Shown: positions 45,499-54,696 of the stretch, in pieces
How positions within the stretch are numbered: the stretch's first letter is position 1
How the letters are laid out: each line of letters starts with the position of its first letter
Source: Sphingobacterium detergens
Lineage (GTDB): Bacteria; Bacteroidota; Bacteroidia; Sphingobacteriales; Sphingobacteriaceae
DNA: 64,000 nucleotides
Assembly (NCBI RefSeq): GCF_003610355.1
Contig: NZ_RAPY01000001.1
Location: forward strand, 868,001 to 932,000
Direction: 5' to 3'
Position numbers and translations under genes: made by a program
The notes under the pieces: model-generated
Told to the model about the DNA's origin: nothing
The model's input: only the letters and a program-made list of their open reading frames with translations
Databases searched by the model: none

Positions 45499-46149
45499 GT
45501 GCAAACAACCAAGCAAGAATATAGACAGTTTTTAAAAGATCACTTCAATAAGTTAAAGCTTAGAGCTCCTTTATTTTACAGCTGTGATTTTGGGCTTCGA
45601 TTTGACTTACAAATTGGTGAAACCAATACAGAAAAATACTTTCACAACGTTAACAGGCGTGCAACGACAATTTTTCAAAGTGCCTTTGACAGTTCAGACA
45701 ATGTGTTTCTAGTTTTAATAGACTATAAATACAAACGCAGAAAAATTCGATGTTCGAACTTTATCTTTAAACAAATTCAGGATTTCCATGCAGCTGAAAT
45801 AAGTTTTTCGAAAGAATTAAGGCTTTACGATCCCCGCGATAAATTTGATATTCGAAATCTTGCCATTATTAAACTGAAGTCTGGTAGAGTAAATCATAAA
45901 ACCATATTAATGGCAATTGCAAATCAAGACTTTCCTTCAAGATTCCCAAGGTTAGCGTATAATCATATAATTTCGAACAAAGAGATTTACTTTATAAACA
46001 TCAATAAAAAACTTATTTTTAATATGTACGATGACAGAGGTCTTGATCTTGTCGCTACTGATATTGAAACACTAAGACCAATTTACGAAAACCACAAAGA
46101 CTGGATTCTTGACCATGACAGGGCGCAAATAGAAAAGCTCTTCACATAA
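45499..46149 (+). CDS. DUF3885-family protein
   Basis: The 216-residue protein starts at GTG 45499. It shows the family pattern: RAPLFYSCDFGLRFDLQIGE, YFHNVNRRATTIFQSAFDSS, NVFLVLIDYKYKRRKIR and the C-terminal YDDRGLDLVATDIETLRPIY then WILDHDR. DUF3885 proteins are small cytosolic proteins of unknown function, often near toxin or immunity genes. Length and content are normal. It follows the HAD remnant on the same strand. Confidence 0.85.
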   Translation: MQTTKQEYRQFLKDHFNKLKLRAPLFYSCDFGLRFDLQIGETNTEKYFHNVNRRATTIFQSAFDSSDNVFLVLIDYKYKRRKIRCSNFIFKQIQDFHAAEISFSKELRLYDPRDKFDIRNLAIIKLKSGRVNHKTILMAIANQDFPSRFPRLAYNHIISNKEIYFININKKLIFNMYDDRGLDLVATDIETLRPIYENHKDWILDHDRAQIEKLFT

Positions 46150-46543
46150 AATCAGATCACAGTTTTGTTCGTGTAAATTGGTGCGAAAGAAAAATTGACC
46201 GATATATTGCTACATTGTTTTTTGAGTATTGTCAACTTTATCATCACAGTTGGCACTACTGTATCTATTCTTTCCCCAATGGGATTGTATGCAATGTATG
46301 TTGGTTCGGCGCTAGCCGCAATACTATTTACACTTATTACATTTAATTTTCAGCAGTCTTTATAATATTTTGAGCTCGTCATCTTGGTTCATTTACCAAT
46401 TCGGCTAAAGCGGCTGTCCTCATGCATCTATTAATCCATTTCGACAGCCGTTGGGGGTTGTTTGTGGGATACTCAATATCCTAAGCAAAATTTTTTACAT
46501 ATGACTGAATGGATACTATTATGTGCTACCCTTCTTCGCTCTG
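46150..46543. other. Intergenic region with membrane-protein tail and hairpin
   Basis: On the + strand 46177-46365 encodes a hydrophobic protein tail (LSIVNFIITVGTTVSILSPM, MYVGSALAAILFTLITFNF) ending at TAA, with an in-frame stop just upstream, so it is the end of a lost polytopic membrane protein. An 8-bp inverted repeat (CGGCTGTC at 46411-46418 with GACAGCCG at 46443-46450) follows and may be its terminator. Confidence 0.45.
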
Positions 46544-47209
46544 TCATTTTTTTCTAAAGAATTTTATTTGTTCAAGTCTCAGGTTGGCTTGCTCCTCCGT
46601 GTATTCCGCTTTCGGCAATTGCTCAATTGATTTATAATTACCAAAACGCATTACTTTAATATTTGGACCTGTCGAAAGTAAATTAAATTCATTACAGTTG
46701 CTACATTGAATAATATTCCAACTATAGTCCGGAATACCTTCTTCTTTTTTTATAATGAATGTCTCCAGTTTTGAACCACATTGAGTACAGTCTTGAGATA
46801 AAATTTCAACTATATTGTCTTGTCTTTTGAAAAATGAAGTCAATTTGAATAGTGTATTAAGCACTTTCCCATAAAGCCATCCATTTAAGTTGTCTTTAAA
46901 GTCAACTGAAACAATTTTTGAAAGTGTGTCGAAATAATCGCAGATAAATTCACGCTCTTCTGTATCATAATCTGAACGATCGATGCTGCCCAACGATTTT
47001 TTTAAAATGCTTTTGAGTTGTCTTGGTTTATAATCGGAATTTACAGCTTCAATTAAATTATTAGCACAATCGTTGAATAAACTTTGAAGCCTGTTGCAGA
47101 TTTCACTATCAGATGGGTTTAGTCCCCGTTCTTCCCAAGCAGAAATAGAAAACTTGTCCCGCAGTATAAAGGTATTTAATTTATTTAATGTTGTCTGTTT
47201 GTTTTTCAT
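46544..47209 (-). CDS. Hypothetical protein with a zinc-ribbon
   Basis: The frame opens at 47233; Met at 47209 (MKNKQTTLNKLNTFILRDKF) is the better start, giving 221 residues. Residues about 141-180 contain CTQCGSKLE and CSNCNEFN, two CxxC pairs about 28 residues apart, a zinc-ribbon. The N-terminal half is helical and charged. Family unknown. It stands alone on the minus strand between gene fragments. Confidence 0.7.
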   Translation of the reverse strand: MKNKQTTLNKLNTFILRDKFSISAWEERGLNPSDSEICNRLQSLFNDCANNLIEAVNSDYKPRQLKSILKKSLGSIDRSDYDTEEREFICDYFDTLSKIVSVDFKDNLNGWLYGKVLNTLFKLTSFFKRQDNIVEILSQDCTQCGSKLETFIIKKEEGIPDYSWNIIQCSNCNEFNLLSTGPNIKVMRFGNYKSIEQLPKAEYTEEQANLRLEQIKFFRKK

Positions 47210-47350
47210 TAAAATTGTCCGTTTGGTATTCAATCTTTCGGCCTGTTAGGATTGCACTTGGCTAATATTTTTCCATGAAACCAAATTACATAAAAAAGTG
47301 GACAGTTTCTGCTGCACGCTTATACCTGCAGGTTATTACATAAGAAAGAA

Positions 47351-47381
47351 AAGGCCGCTTGGATACTGTCCAAGCGGCCTT
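47351..47381 (-). terminator. Intrinsic terminator of the Rpn fragment
   Basis: Perfect 13-bp stem AAGGCCGCTTGGA/TCCAAGCGGCCTT around a 5-base loop; on the minus strand it is followed by a T-rich run. It lies 25 bases after the stop of the Rpn fragment at 47406. Confidence 0.85.
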
Positions 47382-47405
47382 GAAATCCTAGATTTTAAAT
47401 ATACC

Positions 47406-47625
47406 TTATTTTTCTTTAACTATATCTGCCTCAATTCGTTTTACAAAATCAACAGTGACGTTCGCCAGTTCTGCAATATCCGAAATCGAAAACTTATTCA
47501 AAGACAAGAGGTTTTTTATTACTTCCGTTTTACCCTTAGCTTCTCCCTCTGCTCTTCCTTCGGCAATTGCTTTTTCGTGCGCTCGTTTCAATTGTTCTTC
47601 CTGACTATGGTTATGCTTACCATAC
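47406..47625 (-). pseudogene. C-terminal fragment of an Rpn/PDDEXK_2-family gene
   Basis: The frame reads HSQEEQLKRAHEKAIAEGRA, EGEAKGKTEVIKNLL then FSISDIAELANVTVDFVKRI, matching the Glu-Gly-Lys linker and terminal helix-turn-helix of the intact Rpn gene at 42668-43639. The nuclease domain is missing. Upstream of about 47625 the sequence changes to a different gene fragment on the opposite strand. It keeps its terminator. Confidence 0.8.
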
Positions 47626-47767
47626 CCAGGAGGGGCGACAAATGGAACGTGACGCAATGAAAGATGCTATTCTGGAAAAGTATGGTCTGCCCCTACTTCG
47701 TTTTTCGATCACGGGTAGCGATGAGCGGGAAAGGTTGGTGAGGAAATTGGATACGCTTAGCGGATAG
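47620..47767 (+). pseudogene. DUF2726-type protein C-terminal fragment
   Basis: The + strand frame reads MERDAMKDAILEKYGLPLLR then FSITGSDERERLVRKLDTLS before TAG (47765-47767). 'KD.I.EKYGLPLLRF.T.G..E..R' is the ending of DUF2726 nuclease-like proteins. Only about 45 residues remain; the break with the Rpn fragment at about 47620-47625 is abrupt. Confidence 0.65.
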
Positions 47768-47929
47768 ATTTATATTGTTAGATCTTGTTTAACGAAAAAG
47801 TTGTTTACAATAAATACTACATCCTTATTGTTATGTATGCTACGAAAAACGCCATTGGACAAACTCGAGTTATTTATCTATATTTGGCTTACTCAATTTA
47901 TTTAACGTGAATAGCCTTAACTAATTTAA

Positions 47930-49606
47930 ATGCGAAAACCTGTATTTATATATCTGATTTTATTTTTTATAGCTACAATTTCCAAAGCTAACACGATTGT
48001 TTTAACAGACTCTCTAATTCTCAATCTGACCCATCTCATTAAAAATAAAGATACTTTTGTTGAACAAAAAGAGCTTTATCTTTCCCAAATAAAAAAAAAG
48101 CTGGACAATAGCGCCGACAACCTAAATCTAAAATTTGAATTACAAAAACAGCTGAGTAGCTCATACGCATCTTATAAATCTGATTCCGCTATTTATTACG
48201 CTAAGAAAAATTTGGATCTGGCAAATAGACTCCAGCATCCAAATTGGATCCTAGAAACGGAATTAGACCTTTCTTTACACTATCTGGTCGCAGGTATGTA
48301 TATTGATTCTAAAGATATTTTGGATAGAATACCAGTCCAAAAATTAAACAATCACCTAAAAGTAAAATATCTGGATGCTCAAAAAAACTTGTTCAAGTTT
48401 TATGCCTACCATAATTATAACCAAAAAAATTATTTAGCAATTAGCCATACCTATCGTGATTCGTTATTAACAATGCTGGATAAAGCGTCGAATCACTACA
48501 AAATGGTATATGCGGAAAAGCTGATCGATCTGGACAAGATAAAAGAGGCTAAAGTAATCTTGAATTCAATATACGAAACGATAAAGGAGGATAGCCATGA
48601 AAAAGCAATGCTTGCCTTTGCAATTTCAGAAATATACAGAAAGGAAGGCAATGTAGGCAAACAGGGCGAATTTCTGATTATATCCGCAGGTTGCGATATT
48701 AAAAATGCGATAAAGGAAAATACTTCCATGCAGGCGTTAGCATTTTTATTGCACCAAAAAGGTTACATCGATGAATCTTATATATGCATAAAATCATCGC
48801 TTGAGGACGCAATCTTCTGCAATGCTAAATTTAGGACCTATGAAGTTTCTCAGATTTTCCCGATTATTGATGCCTCCTACCAGGAACATCAAAAACAAAA
48901 AAAGGAGCAATTGTTTACGTTTTTAATTGTTGCTTCCGTCCTTTCCATATTATTGATACTAGCGATAATATATGTGTACAAACAGATGAGAAAAGTAAGT
49001 CGGTTCAGGCTCGAATTATTCAAAGCAAATCAGGATCTCAATAAGTTAAATGACGAATTGCAAACTAAAAATCAAGAATATAAAATCGTAAACCAAAAAC
49101 TGTCCAAAACGAACAATTTGTTGTATGAATCCAATCAGATCAAAGAGGTATACATCGGACATTTTCTTGATATCTGTTCTATGTACATCACGAAATTGGA
49201 GAAATTTCAGACCTTAATAAAGAAAATGATCATGGGAGACAAAATTTCGGAGCTCCTTAACTTGGTCAAATCTAACGAGAGAATAGACAAAGAGAAAAAG
49301 GAACTGTTTAATACCTTTGATCATATTTTTCTTCATCTCTTTCCCAGTTTTGTAGACGATTTCAACGCGCTGCTTACCGAAGATGGAAAGATCATGCTTA
49401 AAACGAATGAGCTTTTGAATACCGAATTGCGCATCTTTGCCTTAATCCGCCTGGGTGTAAATGATTCATCTAAAATTGCTGGATTTCTACATTGTTCCCT
49501 AAACACAATTTATACTTATCGTGCAAAAATTAAAAGCAAAGCGATCATAGATAAGGATGAATTTGATAAAAACATCATGCAGATCGGAACGATTAAAAGT
49601 ATTTAG
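47930..49606 (+). CDS. SusR-like membrane-anchored transcriptional regulator (DUF6377 type)
   Basis: The 558-residue protein has a signal peptide (IFFIATISKANT), a periplasmic all-helical TPR-like region (residues about 25-320), one membrane segment (LFTFLIVASVLSILLILAII, about 327-346), a coiled coil (FKANQDLNKLNDELQTKNQE) and a C-terminal cytoplasmic LuxR/GerE-like helix-turn-helix (NDSSKIAGFLHCSLNTIYTY, about 508-527). This is the layout of SusR, which senses maltose oligosaccharides and activates the sus operon in Bacteroides. It is immediately upstream of a SusC-SusD-SusE-GH97 set, which is its probable target. Confidence 0.87.
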   Translation: MRKPVFIYLILFFIATISKANTIVLTDSLILNLTHLIKNKDTFVEQKELYLSQIKKKLDNSADNLNLKFELQKQLSSSYASYKSDSAIYYAKKNLDLANRLQHPNWILETELDLSLHYLVAGMYIDSKDILDRIPVQKLNNHLKVKYLDAQKNLFKFYAYHNYNQKNYLAISHTYRDSLLTMLDKASNHYKMVYAEKLIDLDKIKEAKVILNSIYETIKEDSHEKAMLAFAISEIYRKEGNVGKQGEFLIISAGCDIKNAIKENTSMQALAFLLHQKGYIDESYICIKSSLEDAIFCNAKFRTYEVSQIFPIIDASYQEHQKQKKEQLFTFLIVASVLSILLILAIIYVYKQMRKVSRFRLELFKANQDLNKLNDELQTKNQEYKIVNQKLSKTNNLLYESNQIKEVYIGHFLDICSMYITKLEKFQTLIKKMIMGDKISELLNLVKSNERIDKEKKELFNTFDHIFLHLFPSFVDDFNALLTEDGKIMLKTNELLNTELRIFALIRLGVNDSSKIAGFLHCSLNTIYTYRAKIKSKAIIDKDEFDKNIMQIGTIKSI

Positions 49607-49941
49607 CAATAAGACTCCCGATAAATTTAAATACCCCATCTATACAGCTTCTATTCGCTGTATTAGCTATCGTCCTGCGCGCTAAACTGAGGTTATCTGC
49701 TACGCGAAAGGCTATTTCCCGACCTAATTTACGGCCATCATATCTATATTTTTCTTTAGGAGAATACAGGTTTACTTATTAATAATCAAACACTTAAATA
49801 TTTATCAGACTTATATTTTGCGTTTGTGATCTTTTTCCTAGGATTTGGTTTCTCTAGATTTGGAACTATAACCAATGGCTGTTTTGGAAACTACCTAAGC
49901 AGCAAAAAAGGGATAATTTAAAAATTTTAAACAACCAATTT
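49607..49941. other. Regulatory region between the regulator and SusC genes
   Basis: No gene. It contains a 7-bp inverted repeat (ATACAGC/GCTGTAT, 49642-49663) behind the regulator stop and an AT-rich zone with a TAnnTTTG-type -7 element at 49855-49862. The target site of the SusR-like activator is expected here but cannot be recognised by eye. Confidence 0.45.
49855..49862 (+). promoter_or_regulatory. Candidate -7 promoter element for the PUL 2 operon
   Basis: TAGATTTG fits TAnnTTTG and lies 79 bases before the SusC ATG. TTTG at 49823-49826 is a possible -33 element, but the spacing is longer than usual. Confidence 0.3.
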
Positions 49942-52941
49942 ATGAGGGTAATCTATTTAAGACAGTGCTCGTCTTTAAAGTATCTATTCACTGTGTTTAT
50001 GTGGATACTGATAATGACATCGGCACAAGCTCAAGAAAAAAACATTCAAGGGAAAATTCTTGATGTGACAGGTAAACCAATAGCGGGTGTTTCTATTTCC
50101 GTATCCGGAAAACCAAAAGCTACTAAAACAGATGCCGAAGGAAGATTTTCACTATCCGCAGTAAATGTCGGGGATAAATTACAGATAAGTTTTCTAGGCT
50201 ATAAAAAATTAGAAAAGAATATTGATAACAGCACGGTCTATAATCTAACGCTTGAAACAAATGAAGAAAGGTTAGCTGACGTTGTAGTGGTTGGCTACGG
50301 AACCCTAGATAAAAAAGAAGTAACCAGCGCCATTACGCATCTAAGCGGTAAGGATCTCAACGTATTTGGTGGAAATGGCGTACTCAATTCACTTGCGGGC
50401 AAGGTAGCTGGGCTCAGTGTAGTAAACACTGGCCAGTCTGATCCGAACTCCTCTCCCAGCCTGCAACTACGTGGTGTGTCTTCCCGCAATGCTGGACTTG
50501 GACCGCTTTATGTAGTTAATGGTGTTCCCGGAGGTAATGTTGACAATTTAAATCAAAACGATATTGAATCCATCGATATACTCAAAGGCGGTGCAGCTTC
50601 GGCTATCTATGGAACACGCGGAAGCAATGGTGTGATTATTATCACAACAAAAAAAGGCACTTCAGACCCTTACGCTTTTTATGATGGATATGCGAGTTTT
50701 GACGTACCGAATAACCGTATCCAGGTGCTCAGTGCCGAAGATTTCTTAAAACATAACCGGGGAACGGATTTTGGAGGGAATACGGATTGGTTTAAAGAAG
50801 TATCGCGCAAATTTGCCTTTAATCAAAAAAACACGCTTCAGCTAGCTGGTGGAAACAGACAAACCAATTATATCGTCTCCTTCGACCTGCGTAATGCTCA
50901 TGGATTGGACTTACGTTCGGACAAGAAAGAATACGGGGCGCGGTTGAATCTGTCCCATACCTCCGCCAATAACCTGTATACTGCTACTGTAACCATTGCG
51001 CCTAGATCCCTTAAAGCAAATAATGCCAGTTATAATGCATTCAATCAAAGTCTGACACTAAATCCAACATTGCCGCTGATGGATGCAAAAAATCCAAATG
51101 CATTCAATTATATCAATACCGGTTTTTCTGGTGCTTATAATCCTGTTGAAGAGCTTCGCACGGTATTGGACGGAACAGAGGGAAAGTACCTGGACTGGAA
51201 TGCGGCTTTTAAACTTAACATTTTGGAAAACCTGTCTACACAGGTAACACTGGCACAACAGTCTTCTGATTTTTTTGATTTCAATTTTACACCGTCCTAC
51301 AATACGGGCGCGATCAATGGAAATAGTGGTAGAAATTCTGCGGGAAGAAATTATAAAAAAAGTGACCAGTATGTATTTGAATGGACGGGAAACTATAAAC
51401 AAAGCTTCGGAAGACATCATATCAACGTATTAGGCGGATATGCCTATAATTATTTTCTCTATTCAGGAATGAATGCAGGTAACCAAAATTTCCCATCTGA
51501 TGTACTGACGTATAATAATCTGGGCTCAGGTCAATATGACGTCCCTATTCCTACCAATCCTCAGCCTGGTGATTACACGTTCAGATCTGTTGGTTCATAC
51601 AAAAATGATGCGAAACTGATTGCTTTTTTTGGAAGGGTAAATTATGATTTAGCAAATAAATATTATGCATCGGCGAGTTTGCGCTATGAAGGTTCTTCTA
51701 AATTTGGAAGGCTGAACAAATGGGGTTATTTCCCCGCGCTCTCCCTAGGCTGGCGGATTATGGAGGAGGATTTCTTTCCGAAAGCGTCTTGGATCAATGA
51801 CCTGAAACTTCGGGCAGATTACGGTGAGACCGGGAATCAGGACTTTGGCAGTTACCTTTCGTTGGATACGTATCAAGGCTATGGATATTTTGCATTTAAC
51901 GGGGCATCTTACCAGGTTTGGGGTCCCAGTCAGAATACAAACTATGACCTTCGTTGGGAAAAAGCACAGAACTTAAATTTCGGCGTTGATTTTGATCTTT
52001 TCAACCGAAAAATAAGTGGAAGTATCAATTATTATGTACGTACCAATAAAGATCTATTGGGCTCTTATAATGTTCCGGTTCCACCATTCGTGTTAACAAC
52101 AACCTTTGCCAATGTAGGGACCATGAAAAACTCGGGCCTGGAGGTGCAATTAAATGCGAAAATCCTCAGCCAGAAAGATTTTTCATATTCAGTGAGTTTC
52201 GCTGGGGCATCAAATAGCAATAAATTCGCTTCCTTTTCAAATGATATTTATCAGGGGCAAAACTTTCAATTCATGTCCTATATGCCTTCGCCGGGCTCGC
52301 CCGGACCAGCTCAACGTCTGGAAGAAGGACGAAGAATTGGCAGTTTCTATATGTACGAATCTGCCGGTATCGACGCCACTGGACGTTTGATGGTGTATGA
52401 TAAGGAAAACAATATTATACCCGGGAATACGGCTAAGGAAGAAGATAAACGTTTTGTAGGCAATGGATTACCATTGTTTACCGCCAGTTTAGGGCAGAAC
52501 TTTACTTATAAAAACTTCGATCTTTCGGTATTTTTACGAGGTTCATTTAAATACGACCTCTTTAACACGACCGCTTTTTATCTGGGAACCCCTGTTACGC
52601 AATCTGGTGCTAATGTGCTCAAATCGGCTTATGGAAAGGGCAAATATGCTGCGTTGACCAATGCAGAGACCTATTCTACGCTTTCGGATTACTTCTTGGA
52701 GAAAGGTGATTTTGTAAAAATCGACAACATTACGATCGGTTATAATATCAAACCTCCTGTCAAGCAAATCAGTTCGATCCGGGTGTATGCCGTAGCACGC
52801 AATCTATATACGTTCACCAAGTTTACAACAGGTGATCCTGAAGCAATATCCGTTAATGGACTGACACCCGGTATCAATACATCCTTGTCTTACTATCCAT
52901 CGACAGCACAATTCCTAGCGGGTTTGCAGGTTAAATTCTAA
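49942..52941 (+). CDS. SusC-family TonB-dependent transporter (PUL 2)
   Basis: The complete 999-residue protein has a signal peptide (WILIMTSAQAQ), a carboxypeptidase-D regulatory-like domain (IQGKILDVTGKPIAGVSISV), the TonB-box-like VVVGYGTLDKKEVTSAI, a plug (LYVVNGVPGGN, SIDILKGGAASAIYGTRGSN, GVIIITTKKG) and the barrel, ending LAGLQVKF. The SusD gene follows 20 bases later. It is the outer-membrane importer of the second PUL, probably for maltodextrins given the SusR-like regulator and GH97. Confidence 0.97.
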   Translation: MRVIYLRQCSSLKYLFTVFMWILIMTSAQAQEKNIQGKILDVTGKPIAGVSISVSGKPKATKTDAEGRFSLSAVNVGDKLQISFLGYKKLEKNIDNSTVYNLTLETNEERLADVVVVGYGTLDKKEVTSAITHLSGKDLNVFGGNGVLNSLAGKVAGLSVVNTGQSDPNSSPSLQLRGVSSRNAGLGPLYVVNGVPGGNVDNLNQNDIESIDILKGGAASAIYGTRGSNGVIIITTKKGTSDPYAFYDGYASFDVPNNRIQVLSAEDFLKHNRGTDFGGNTDWFKEVSRKFAFNQKNTLQLAGGNRQTNYIVSFDLRNAHGLDLRSDKKEYGARLNLSHTSANNLYTATVTIAPRSLKANNASYNAFNQSLTLNPTLPLMDAKNPNAFNYINTGFSGAYNPVEELRTVLDGTEGKYLDWNAAFKLNILENLSTQVTLAQQSSDFFDFNFTPSYNTGAINGNSGRNSAGRNYKKSDQYVFEWTGNYKQSFGRHHINVLGGYAYNYFLYSGMNAGNQNFPSDVLTYNNLGSGQYDVPIPTNPQPGDYTFRSVGSYKNDAKLIAFFGRVNYDLANKYYASASLRYEGSSKFGRLNKWGYFPALSLGWRIMEEDFFPKASWINDLKLRADYGETGNQDFGSYLSLDTYQGYGYFAFNGASYQVWGPSQNTNYDLRWEKAQNLNFGVDFDLFNRKISGSINYYVRTNKDLLGSYNVPVPPFVLTTTFANVGTMKNSGLEVQLNAKILSQKDFSYSVSFAGASNSNKFASFSNDIYQGQNFQFMSYMPSPGSPGPAQRLEEGRRIGSFYMYESAGIDATGRLMVYDKENNIIPGNTAKEEDKRFVGNGLPLFTASLGQNFTYKNFDLSVFLRGSFKYDLFNTTAFYLGTPVTQSGANVLKSAYGKGKYAALTNAETYSTLSDYFLEKGDFVKIDNITIGYNIKPPVKQISSIRVYAVARNLYTFTKFTTGDPEAISVNGLTPGINTSLSYYPSTAQFLAGLQVKF

Positions 52942-52961
52942 CGATTAAACACAACAAAGAG

Positions 52962-54671
52962 ATGAAATTTTCATTACGTTATATAATTCCCCTTTCTATA
53001 AGCACCCTAATATTGGGAAGTGCAAGCTGTACCAAGCTTGACGAAACCTTATATGATAAAATTACTTCTGACAATTTCTTACAGAAAAGAGAAGATGTGA
53101 TCCGTGATTTTCTGAGACCGTTTGAACATGCCTTTTGGTCGATTCAGGGTGGTGGTCTATTTTACGCACAGGAACTTCCTGCCGATCAATTGATGACTCC
53201 CAATAGAGACGGCGACTGGTTTGATGGTGGCAAATACCAACGGGCGCATTACCACAGCTGGACAGTTCAGGATGACTATACCAGCGATATGTGGAAAGCA
53301 CTTTTTCAGGGCATCAGTTTAGCGACAAACTCGCTTGAGGATATCGAAAAGGTGAATATTCAAAAAGTTCAGATCACTGAAGCGGAAAAGGCCGACTTTG
53401 TGGCTGAGCTGAAGACGCTCCGGGCCTGGTTCAACCTACGGGCTTTTGATTTATACCGGAATATTCCGCTGGTAACAAAAGTAAAGGGTGAAACGGCAAC
53501 TCCGCCGCAAGCGACGCCTGCTGAAACGTTCGCCTTTATTGAAAAGGAGCTGAAAGATGCGATTCCCGGATTGCCGCTCCGTCAGGATCTCGGCACAACG
53601 GGTATTGGTAGATGGACAAAAGGTGGTGCCGCGGCCTTATTGGCCAGACTTTATCTGAATGCTGAAGTTTATACGGGGCAAAGCAAATATGCCGAATGTG
53701 CAGCGGTATGTCAGGATATCATCGACGGAAAATATGGCAATTACCAACTGGAAACGATATGGTCAAAACCTTTTGATTACGATAACGCAAATTCTAGTGA
53801 AATGATCTATGGATTCCCTGCAACTTTGGCCCGCACACACTGGCATTATACTTCGGATATGTATTGGTGGATGGCACCACATCAGGCTCAAAATTTCTTC
53901 GGATTTACCGATTTCGGAAATATGAATACGCGCTATGCCCTTCAGCCAGGACGGGATGTGGATAGTGTCGAGTATAATTTTGCGCTCGGTAAGCCCTTTA
54001 TCAAATTTCAGCGCTATCCAGATGATCTCCGGTTAAAGAAATATAAAAATCTTGGCAATAGCAAAAGAGAAGGTATGTTTTTGTTCGGTTACCTCCCCTA
54101 TTACAGCGACCCGACAAAATTGGTCAAAAGCAACAGAGGATATACCATCTTTGCCCGTGATCAGGTGGGATGGTTTAAGGATACTCCTCCGGGAACAAAG
54201 ATCGCAGATAAGGAATCCAATATGAACCATGCCGATGACAACTCTGGCTTATGGGTTGCGAAATATCCGATATATCCTTCCAAGGATCCGAATGCCATTT
54301 CTTCGGCATTTGCGGAGATTAGACTTGCTGAAATTTATTATTCACTGGCTGAATGTAAATATAGAGCCGGAGATAAAGGATCCGCGGCAAAATTGTTGAA
54401 TGCAGTGCGTAAGCGTAACTATCCAACTGGCTCAAACAGCCTGTACCTGGAGTCGGGACAGCAATTGACCGATCAGGAAATGATCGATGAATGGGGGCGT
54501 GAGTTCCTGGTCGAAGGACGACGCCGAACCGATTTAATTCGTTGGGGTAAATTCAATTCTGGAAAATGGTGGGATAAAGAACCTGACAATAGTGATCATA
54601 CCAAAATTTATCCTATTGGTCAGAGTGTGTTCACCCTAACGCCATCATTGCAACAGAATCCCGGATACTAA
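52962..54671 (+). CDS. SusD-family nutrient-binding lipoprotein (PUL 2)
   Basis: The 569-residue lipoprotein has its Cys at residue 23 (LGSASC). SusD hallmarks: ELKTLRAWFNLRAFDLYRNI (residues about 148-167), ARLYLNAEVYTG, IRLAEIYYSLAECKYRAGD and GREFLVEGRRRTDLIRWGKF in the C-terminal third. It pairs with the upstream SusC as the lid. Trp-rich segments (SDMYWWMAPHQAQNFFGF) could form the glycan platform. Length is typical. Confidence 0.97.
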   Translation: MKFSLRYIIPLSISTLILGSASCTKLDETLYDKITSDNFLQKREDVIRDFLRPFEHAFWSIQGGGLFYAQELPADQLMTPNRDGDWFDGGKYQRAHYHSWTVQDDYTSDMWKALFQGISLATNSLEDIEKVNIQKVQITEAEKADFVAELKTLRAWFNLRAFDLYRNIPLVTKVKGETATPPQATPAETFAFIEKELKDAIPGLPLRQDLGTTGIGRWTKGGAAALLARLYLNAEVYTGQSKYAECAAVCQDIIDGKYGNYQLETIWSKPFDYDNANSSEMIYGFPATLARTHWHYTSDMYWWMAPHQAQNFFGFTDFGNMNTRYALQPGRDVDSVEYNFALGKPFIKFQRYPDDLRLKKYKNLGNSKREGMFLFGYLPYYSDPTKLVKSNRGYTIFARDQVGWFKDTPPGTKIADKESNMNHADDNSGLWVAKYPIYPSKDPNAISSAFAEIRLAEIYYSLAECKYRAGDKGSAAKLLNAVRKRNYPTGSNSLYLESGQQLTDQEMIDEWGREFLVEGRRRTDLIRWGKFNSGKWWDKEPDNSDHTKIYPIGQSVFTLTPSLQQNPGY

Positions 54672-54696
54672 TCAGTTTTAGTCAGTATAAAACCAT

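Noticed and set aside
47298-47660. 120-codon + strand ORF.
   Set aside because: It is the antisense of the terminator and Rpn fragment; Phe/Cys-rich composition is typical of a shadow frame.
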